A DNA stretch of 58,215 bases from an uncultured Clostridia bacterium (lineage in GTDB: Bacteria; Bacillota; Clostridia; TANB77; CAG-508). The stretch spans positions 1 to 58,215 of the forward strand of contig CALXEW010000010.1 in the NCBI GenBank assembly GCA_944387435.1, written 5' to 3'. The notes under the pieces are model-generated. The model was not told the origin of the DNA and made no database searches. It saw only the letters and a program-made list of their open reading frames with translations. Within the stretch, counting starts at the first letter, position 1; the number at the start of each line of letters is the position of its first letter. Both the position numbers and the translations under genes were made by a program. Positions 52,805 through 58,215 of the stretch are shown here, in pieces.

Positions 52805-53684
52805 AAATTTTGAAGATTGGTTATCGGAATTTGAGGATAGTATTGCTAGTTGGAAATATTATACCGATTTTGAAAAAGTATATGCAAACGTCAATAAAAT
52901 AAAAAATGAACTTAATTTATTAAATGGACTAATAGGAAGTAAAAATATTGAAGTAGAATTTAGAAATTTAATAAATGAATATCCTAATGTATTAAAAGCT
53001 ATACCGATTTTAATTGCTAAAAGAGAAAAGATAGTTATTATTAAAGATGCAATACAAGATTATTATTATAATTTTAATAAAATGAATTATACAATAGAAG
53101 ATTACATATTGTTCATGAGAAAGACAGGGCTATTCGATCTATTAGAAAATCATCTTATATCAAATTTATATGACTATGTTACTGGTGTTGAAGTCGGAAT
53201 GGATACAAATGCAAGGAAAAATAGAACAGGCGATGCTATGGAAGATTTGGTGGAAAGTTACATAGTAAAAGCAGGTTTTGTAAAGGATCATAATTATTAT
53301 AAAGAAGTAACATCTACAAAATTAAAGGAAAAATGGAATATAGATTTGAAAGAAATATTGAAAAATATAGATGCATCAACTAATAACAAAAAAGTAAAAA
53401 TGGCTGAAAAAAGATTTGATTTTGTTATAGAAAACAATGGTATATTGTATTTAATAGAAACAAACTTTTATGGCTCTCAAGGTTCTAAATTGAATGAGAC
53501 TGCTAGAAGTTATAAAATGTTAAATGAAGAGTTGAAAAAAATAGAGGGAATAAAGTTTATATGGTTTACAGATGGAAAAGGTTGGAATACTGCAAAAGGT
53601 AACTTAGAAGAAACTTTTAATGAAATGGAAGACATTTATAATATTAAAGAAATGAAAAATGACATAATGAATAAAATATTTTAA
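52797..53684 (+). CDS. dpnB: DpnII/MboI-type restriction endonuclease (GATC)
   Basis: A 295-residue type II enzyme. MPRNFEDWLSEFEDSIASWKYY matches the family start. The PD-(D/E)XK core reads KRFDFVIENN (Asp), YLIETNFYGSQGSK (Glu and following strand) and ETARSYKML, characteristic of DpnII and MboI, which cut unmethylated GATC. GGAGGAAAA precedes the ATG and the start overlaps dpnA, so synthesis is coupled. The symbol follows the Streptococcus nomenclature. Confidence 0.9.
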   Translation: MPRNFEDWLSEFEDSIASWKYYTDFEKVYANVNKIKNELNLLNGLIGSKNIEVEFRNLINEYPNVLKAIPILIAKREKIVIIKDAIQDYYYNFNKMNYTIEDYILFMRKTGLFDLLENHLISNLYDYVTGVEVGMDTNARKNRTGDAMEDLVESYIVKAGFVKDHNYYKEVTSTKLKEKWNIDLKEILKNIDASTNNKKVKMAEKRFDFVIENNGILYLIETNFYGSQGSKLNETARSYKMLNEELKKIEGIKFIWFTDGKGWNTAKGNLEETFNEMEDIYNIKEMKNDIMNKIF

Positions 53685-53701
53685 TTAAATATGTAAAATA
53701 G

Positions 53702-53731
53702 GGGCAACTTTTATTAAGGTTGCTCTTTTTG
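53702..53731 (+). terminator. Terminator after the DpnII-type operon
   Basis: GGGCAACTTT (53702-53711) pairs with AAGGTTGCTC (53716-53725), followed by TTTTTG. Confidence 0.85.
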
Positions 53732-53749
53732 TTTAAGGAGGAATAAATA

Positions 53750-54481
53750 ATGGTATATAATCCAAATAATTTTAAATTAGAAAAAACGACTATATGGAAT
53801 TTTGAAGAAAGAGGAAAATGGGCAACTCATAAAGGTGATTATAGGGGAAATTGTCCACCACAAGTGCCAAGAAATTTAATATTAAAGTATACAAAAGAAC
53901 AAGATATAGTCTTAGATCCATTTTGTGGTAGTGGCACGACGATGATAGAATGCAAGTTATTAAACAGGAAAGGAATAGGAATTGATGTAAATGTAGAAGC
54001 TTTAAAGTTAGCAAAAAGCAGATTAGATTTTGAATATAATACTATATATAAACCTAAATTAATAAGGGCCGATTCAACTAATTTGCAAGAAATAATACCA
54101 AATGAAAAAATAGATTTTATATTTGCACATCCACCTTATGCAGATATAATAAAATATAGTAAAGATATAGATGGAGATATATCAAGATTAAATCTTAAAG
54201 ATTTTTTAAATCAAATAAATTTATTTTCAAAAGAGTGTTTTAGAGTTCTAAAAAAAGATAAGATTTGTTCAATCTTAATAGGAGATATTAGAAAAAACAA
54301 GAATGTTATTCCATTAGGTTTTTATATCATGGATATTTTTATTCAAACAGGTTTTACATTAAAAGAAATAATTATAAAAGAACAACATAATTGTAAGATG
54401 ACAGATTATTGGAAAAATAAGAATATGGATTTTTATCTACTAGCACATGAATATGTATTTGTATTTAGTAAACATCATTGA
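53750..54481 (+). CDS. Solitary DNA methyltransferase
   Basis: A 243-residue SAM-dependent enzyme. Motif I is VLDPFCGSGTTMIE with GIDVNVEALKLA after it, and motif IV is the less usual FAHPPYADIIKYS, seen in N4-cytosine and some N6-adenine enzymes. LIGDIRKNKNVIPLG and LAHEYVFVFSK close the fold. The target is unknown. No nuclease partner adjoins it; the DpnII set upstream already has two methyltransferases and ends at a terminator. It has its own AAGGAGG and converges on the XRE gene with a 17-base overlap. Confidence 0.82.
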   Translation: MVYNPNNFKLEKTTIWNFEERGKWATHKGDYRGNCPPQVPRNLILKYTKEQDIVLDPFCGSGTTMIECKLLNRKGIGIDVNVEALKLAKSRLDFEYNTIYKPKLIRADSTNLQEIIPNEKIDFIFAHPPYADIIKYSKDIDGDISRLNLKDFLNQINLFSKECFRVLKKDKICSILIGDIRKNKNVIPLGFYIMDIFIQTGFTLKEIIIKEQHNCKMTDYWKNKNMDFYLLAHEYVFVFSKHH

Positions 54482-54677
54482 AAAACTCCTTAATTGGAAT
54501 ACCAAGTGTTTTTGAAATTTTTTCACAAGTTTCAAGGGTTATACTATGTTCTCCTCTTTCTATTCTTCCATAATAAGCCCTGCTTATTTGACATTCTTCA
54601 GCAAAATCATTTTGGGTATATCCCTGACTTTCCCTAAATTTCCTTATATTTAAACCTACTTTTTCATTTATATTCAT
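54465..54677 (-). CDS. Small XRE-family repressor
   Basis: A 70-residue helix-turn-helix protein: IRKFRESQGYTQNDFAEECQISRAYYGRIERG is the complete XRE domain, ending in IPIKEFFNDVY. The size matches controller (C) proteins of restriction systems. It is divergent from the AIPR gene. The palindrome at 54699-54716 lies in the shared control region. GGAGAAAA precedes the ATG. It could control the solitary methyltransferase, the AIPR gene, or itself. Confidence 0.85.
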   Translation of the reverse strand: MNINEKVGLNIRKFRESQGYTQNDFAEECQISRAYYGRIERGEHSITLETCEKISKTLGIPIKEFFNDVY

Positions 54678-54698
54678 ATTTTCTCCTTTTTATATATT

Positions 54699-54716
54699 AA
54701 CGTTATATATAGCGTT
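54699..54716. promoter_or_regulatory. 18-bp near-palindrome, likely XRE operator
   Basis: AACGTTATATATAGCGTT reads AACGCTATATATAACGTT on the other strand, differing at only two positions. It lies 22 bases upstream of the XRE gene and 97 bases before the AIPR gene, where it could serve both. Confidence 0.55.
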
Positions 54717-54812
54717 TACATCAAGAATTTTTAATGATAAAATGCAAAAAAAATGGCAATGGATATTGCGTATTCAAAAATAATATCACTCGAATGTGAA
54801 AAGGAGGAAAAT

Positions 54813-55992
54813 ATGAAAAAATTAAATTTAAAAACAAAATCTTTTAGGAAGATTCCAAATCCTTTTTATAACATTGATAATTATATGGATAATTCAGAGA
54901 TGTATATAATGATTTGTGATGTGAAGGACATTCCTAAGGACATTCCTATGGATACTAATCCAAGGGAGCAAAAGCTTACTACAGCTGTCGCAAAAAAAAT
55001 AAGGGCTTCATTAATAAATGAAGGAAGTAACAATTTTTATCTTTTAAATCGTGGTTTAACAATATCCGCTAAATCAGTAAAGTATGATAACAAGAATGAC
55101 TTGGTAACAATTGAATTTGAAGATAAGGAAGTACATGGAGACATTGATGGTGGACATACGTATAAAATAATTCTTGAAGAACAGGAAAATTTAGATTATG
55201 GAAAGCAATTCGTCAAGATTGAAGTATTGACAGGAGTGGAAGATATATTTCAGGAATTAGCTGCTGCTAGAAATACTTCTGTACAAGTACAAGATAAATC
55301 AATAGCGGAATTAGAGGATAGATTTGGAATAGTAAAGGAGGCCATTAAAATGAGCCTTATTCAAATAATATTTATTTCAAAGAAAATGATGTGGGGGATA
55401 TTGATGTAACAGATATAATAGCAATACTAAATTTGTTTAATATTGAACGATATCCTAATAAAAATGAGAATCCTATAATTTCATATTCTGGTAAGGGACA
55501 ATGCATAAAAATTATATAAATATTCATAAAGAATTAGGGAATACAATTGAAAATCCATATGTAAAAATGAAATATGTTATTCCGGATATTTTTAAATTAT
55601 ATGATCATTTAGAAAGAAATATGAGAAAATTTTATAGCAATGGAATATCTAACAAGAAATATGGTGCAGTAACAGGGGTTACTCCTAAAAAGGATGGAAA
55701 AGAAGCATTTAAAACGAAGTTCTATAAAGAAAATATAGATTATTTAACATCTAATGGATTCATATATCCTATATTAGGAGCATTTAGGGCATTATTAAAG
55801 GAAAACAATGAGCATTTTTACGAATGGAAAAAGGATCCATTTATGACAATGGATAAAATAGGAACAGAATTAGTTTCAAGTACTGTAAATATGAGTAGAG
55901 AGTTAGGAAACAACCCTAATGCTACAGGTAGAAATAAAACACTATGGATGAACCTATATATGATTGTTTGTATGGAACTTATTGATATGTAA
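54813..55992 (+). pseudogene. AIPR-family abortive infection protein, broken by two A-run deletions
   Basis: The start is ATG 54813 after AAGGAGG. The first 180 residues have AIPR features: NPREQKLTTAVAKKIRASL, NFYLLNRGLTISAKSV and VHGDIDGGHTYKII, then ELAAARNTSVQVQDKS. At the A-run 55347-55350 the frame is lost; one extra A restores NEPYSNNIYFKENDVGDIDV. At the A-run 55507-55511 it is lost again; one extra A restores KNYINIHKELG, continuing to 55992. Both changes are single-base deletions in A-runs. Either the gene is decaying or the sequence has homopolymer errors; transcriptional slippage at A-runs is a less likely option. No CGG is involved. AIPR proteins are linked to phage resistance by abortive infection. 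Confidence 0.75.
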
Positions 55993-56005
55993 AGTAGAGA
56001 TTAGA

Positions 56006-56776
56006 ATGTCAGATTTAAAACCGGCAGATATTCAGGAAATTATAAGATATATAAGAAAGAAAACTAAAAAAGGAGCAGGCTATGTTTGGGATTTTAATGA
56101 TACAACATTTCAAGAATTCATACAAGGATGTACAGGGTGTGATATTAATAGTGAAAAATATAAAGAAAATGGTACCTCTAAAGAAAAGAGATTAAGGCAG
56201 TTCCTTATAGTTGAGGAAAATTCTAGAGTTATTTTACTTTTGGAAGAACTTCTTGATTATGGAGTAAGAAGGAATTTTTTGTTAAAAACTTATATTCCAC
56301 AAATTAATAAAATTATAAAGGAACTAAAAAAATATGAAAAAACAATACAAATTAAAGATAGTACTATAAAAAACAAAAAAGAAGAAGAACTACTATTAAA
56401 GGAAATAAAAGAAAAAATATCAAGATATCAATATGAATTTGCTATAGATAGATTGCATACGTTATTAAAATATAAGTATGAAGATATATTTAAATCCATA
56501 AATAGAGAAATTAAAGGAAAAACATTAGATTCTATGGCAGGTGAACTGAATAATATTTTAAGACAAAATGAAGTGTTTAAAGAAAAGACAACGTTTAGTA
56601 TTTTATCAGCTACTAAAAAAATAATGAAGGATTTCGACGATGCAAGAAATAATAAAACTTATGCACATGCTAATAGTATAATGGAAAAGAACGAAGCAGA
56701 ATTTTTATGTATATATATGATAGACTATTATAACTTTATAAATAAGATTGACTTTACTAAGATAAAAATAATTTAA
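56006..56776 (+). CDS. Abortive-infection (Abi_C) family protein
   Basis: A 256-residue protein. The C-terminal part matches the Abi_C domain: YQYEFAIDRLHTLLKYKYEDIF, LDSMAGELNNIL, FSILSATKKIMKDFDDARNNKTYAHA and EAEFLCIYMIDYYNFI. The first half is a charged, helical region. The ATG 56006 is chosen; a longer frame from 55964 overlaps the AIPR end and has no ribosome site. It follows the AIPR gene by 13 bases and is probably in the same unit, so the pair may act together in phage defence. Confidence 0.65.
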   Translation: MSDLKPADIQEIIRYIRKKTKKGAGYVWDFNDTTFQEFIQGCTGCDINSEKYKENGTSKEKRLRQFLIVEENSRVILLLEELLDYGVRRNFLLKTYIPQINKIIKELKKYEKTIQIKDSTIKNKKEEELLLKEIKEKISRYQYEFAIDRLHTLLKYKYEDIFKSINREIKGKTLDSMAGELNNILRQNEVFKEKTTFSILSATKKIMKDFDDARNNKTYAHANSIMEKNEAEFLCIYMIDYYNFINKIDFTKIKII

Positions 56777-56965
56777 AGTTATCAAAGTTATGCAAGAAAT
56801 AATTGTGATATAGATAATAGAGATCTAAGATATATTTTTAATGGATTTGTTTATGGTGGACTTATTACAGATGATAATATTAAGTATGTAAGCTATATGT
56901 TAGAAGGAATTAATGACAGAGAAAACTATATAAAAATATTTATTGGAGAAAAAAGAAATATTTAA
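56777..56965 (+). pseudogene. Decayed fragment after the Abi_C gene
   Basis: Directly after the Abi_C stop the same frame stays open for about 62 codons (SYARNNCDIDNRDLRYIF..., LITDDNIKYVSYMLEG) with no start codon near its beginning. It looks like the C-terminal remnant of another protein. I do not recognise the family. Confidence 0.35.
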
Positions 56966-57000
56966 GATATTTGTAATATAAATCCTAAAGAATATTTTGA

Positions 57001-57050
57001 AAAAGTGTGATTGTTCTCAAAGTTTAAAATATGCAATTAGTCACACTTTT
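57001..57050 (+). terminator. Terminator-like inverted repeat
   Basis: AAAAGTGTGA (57001-57010) pairs with TCACACTTTT (57041-57050) across a 30-base loop. It may terminate the defence operon. The 56966-57282 stretch holds no other gene that I can support. Confidence 0.45.
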
Positions 57051-57185
57051 GAGGCTTTCAAAAAATCACATTTTTTAATAAATATAGAAATACCTAAAAA
57101 TAAAGCAAAATAGACATTTTTTGTGTTTGAAAATTGTACATAGTAGGGAGTACGTAACAGAAAAAACATATAAATACATGTAAGG

Positions 57186-57227
57186 GCGACTGGAGGCACA
57201 AGATGGGAATCTTGTGTCTTCTGTCGC
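57186..57227 (+). other. Long stable stem-loop near the mobile-element remnant
   Basis: GCGAC-T-GGAGGCACAAGAT (57186-57204) pairs with ATCTTGTGTCTTC-T-GTCGC (57209-57227), 18 base pairs with one T-T mismatch and a GGGA tetraloop. It is not followed by a T-run. It could be a structured RNA or an origin-like element. Confidence 0.5.
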
Positions 57228-57282
57228 ATAAAAGTAAGTTGGAAGATAGGTAGAAATGTAAAAGTGATAGGAGGTGATTTAA

Positions 57283-57792
57283 GTGGAAAAAGAAAAGAGG
57301 ATATGTTTAAGGAATAGAGATTTTAATTTTATAATGTATTTAGCAGAATATGGAATTATCACAAATGAAAATATTAAATTATTTTATGATTCAAAATACT
57401 ATTACAAAAACAGATTGGCAAGTTTAGCAAAAGGTGAGTTTATATAACGATTATATGGAAAAGTTGTATTAGGAAGGAAAGGAAAAAGTTGTTTAAATAA
57501 AATAGGATTAGGTTATAGAAATATAAATAGAAATGAAACTTATAAAAAGAGAATGGAAAGGATTAGTGATGTTTCTTGTAAGGTACAATTATCTGGATGG
57601 TATTTTGAGCCAAGTTGGAGGTGTAGTGTAAATACTTATACTAAAAGATGTAATAGATTTTTTGGTGTCATGTCAATAGAAAAAAGATGGTGGCAAGAAA
57701 CTGATGAGGATTTTTACCAAAGATCTTATATAGTTTATTTTCTGCATAAAGATATTATACCAAGAGAACTAAGTATATGGATAAGGAATTAG
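57283..57792 (+). pseudogene. Replication-relaxation-like protein with in-frame stop
   Basis: A GTG with strong AGGAGGTGA upstream opens a frame of 54 codons (ICLRNRDFNFIMYLAEYGIIT, then KLFYDSKYYYKNRLASLAKGEFI) that ends at TAA 57445-57447. The same frame continues with RLYGKVVLGRKGKSCLNKIGLG and runs to 57792. The winged-helix-like start and RL...LGRKG pattern resemble replication-relaxation proteins of plasmids and conjugative elements. A further frame (57777 onward, MDKELDRNKNNFRGAIIF) suggests an additional break near the end. No CGG is present. It marks the remains of a mobile element. Confidence 0.5.
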
Positions 57793-57973
57793 ATAGAAAT
57801 AAAAATAATTTTAGAGGTGCAATTATATTTATAGAAGATGAATGGCTCCTAACCATCCAAAATTTACAACTATAAATTTTAGTGAGAATTATATAATTCT
57901 ATATCAAAAAGAAATATGGGAGCTCTTAAAAAAATACAAGATGAAGATTATATGAAAAAATAGAATAATTAAT

Positions 57974-58215
57974 ATGTTTGGAGAAGATTTTCATAGAGTA
58001 AAAGGATACATATATGAAATATATTGCAAAAAGGAAGATGATTTATATACATATATTTTTTCAATGCCCTTTGCTGATTTTAGTATTATGGATTGGATTA
58101 ATGATACGGTAGATAGTAGTCCTTTTAGTAATACTAGATTTAAAGTTGTTTGTAATGATTTTTGCTTAGGAGAAGTTAGAAAGGTTTTGAAAGATGAAGT
58201 TGAAGTAGTTTGTCT
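57974..58215 (+). CDS. Unknown protein, truncated by the window end
   Basis: An ATG at 57974 opens a frame to the last base (80 residues visible: MFGEDFHRVKGYIYEIYCKK..., ADFSIMDWINDTVDSSPF...). No clear Shine-Dalgarno precedes it, so it may also be an inner part of a decayed gene. Family not recognised. Confidence 0.35.
   Translation, partial: MFGEDFHRVKGYIYEIYCKKEDDLYTYIFSMPFADFSIMDWINDTVDSSPFSNTRFKVVCNDFCLGEVRKVLKDEVEVVC

Noticed and set aside
1..58215. tRNA or rRNA genes
   Set aside because: No cloverleaf-like or conserved rRNA sequence was found on either strand by eye.

Overview
The window is AT-rich and dominated by AGA for arginine, with Gram-positive gene families and sporulation genes (SpoIVFA/SpoIVFB-like pair, two SpoVD-type transpeptidases, a YdcC/GerS-like LolA-fold protein). 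It fits an uncultured low-GC Firmicute, probably a gut-type clostridium; this is inference, because no rRNA gene is present to place it.

Layout. 0-5 kb: a complete type I toxin-antitoxin unit, then accessory genes (DUF5677-like, an Mrr-like nuclease fusion, a SEC-C protein). 5-16 kb: surface proteins (two formylglycine-enzyme-like proteins, one of them pilin-like; two von Willebrand A proteins with PPTG sorting motifs) and a SpoIVFA/SpoIVFB-like pair. 15-31 kb: housekeeping genes (minD, minE, rodA, dusB, a LolA-like gene, mazF, aspS, a spermidine-synthase-like gene, mnmA, a response regulator, ispG, ispH, an M15 peptidase, a sortase, rsmA), interrupted by a decayed patch at 29.8-30.5 kb. 31.5-32.1 kb: a GC-richer one-gene cassette of foreign appearance. 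32-46 kb: division and cell-wall genes (spoVD, mraZ, rsmH, ftsL, a second spoVD, murE, mraY, ftsW, murG, a sensor kinase). 46-50 kb: lepB, holB, ricT, an ASCH gene, a truncated sigma factor, yqeG. 50.5-58.2 kb: a defence island (DpnII-type restriction-modification, a solitary methyltransferase, an XRE regulator, AIPR and Abi_C genes) followed by decayed plasmid or conjugative-element remnants.

Main result: CGG appears to act as a +1 frameshift codon. Five reading-frame breaks in four genes (the nuclease fusion, a vWA protein twice, SpoVD and FtsW) each fall on an in-frame CGG. In each, skipping the C and reading the next triplet as GGN (Gly) restores the downstream frame. In FtsW and SpoVD the glycine so produced is a conserved family residue. 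I read every CG dinucleotide by eye: no other native gene in the window has an in-frame CGG, while CGT, CGA and CGC are all used as ordinary arginine codons. The single exception is codon 6 of the foreign-looking cassette gene at 31605. The simplest reading is that CGG has lost its arginine tRNA and is bypassed, either by out-of-frame Gly-tRNA binding (as in yeast Ty3) or by a four-base-reading Gly tRNA. A systematic sequencing error is the main rival explanation.

Other notable features: four AAGTGG boxes in front of mraZ, terminator-like hairpins that contain the Shine-Dalgarno of two sporulation-type genes, nine CAAAAGA repeats in the mraZ-rsmH gap, an orphan mazF, and a split regulator/kinase pair.
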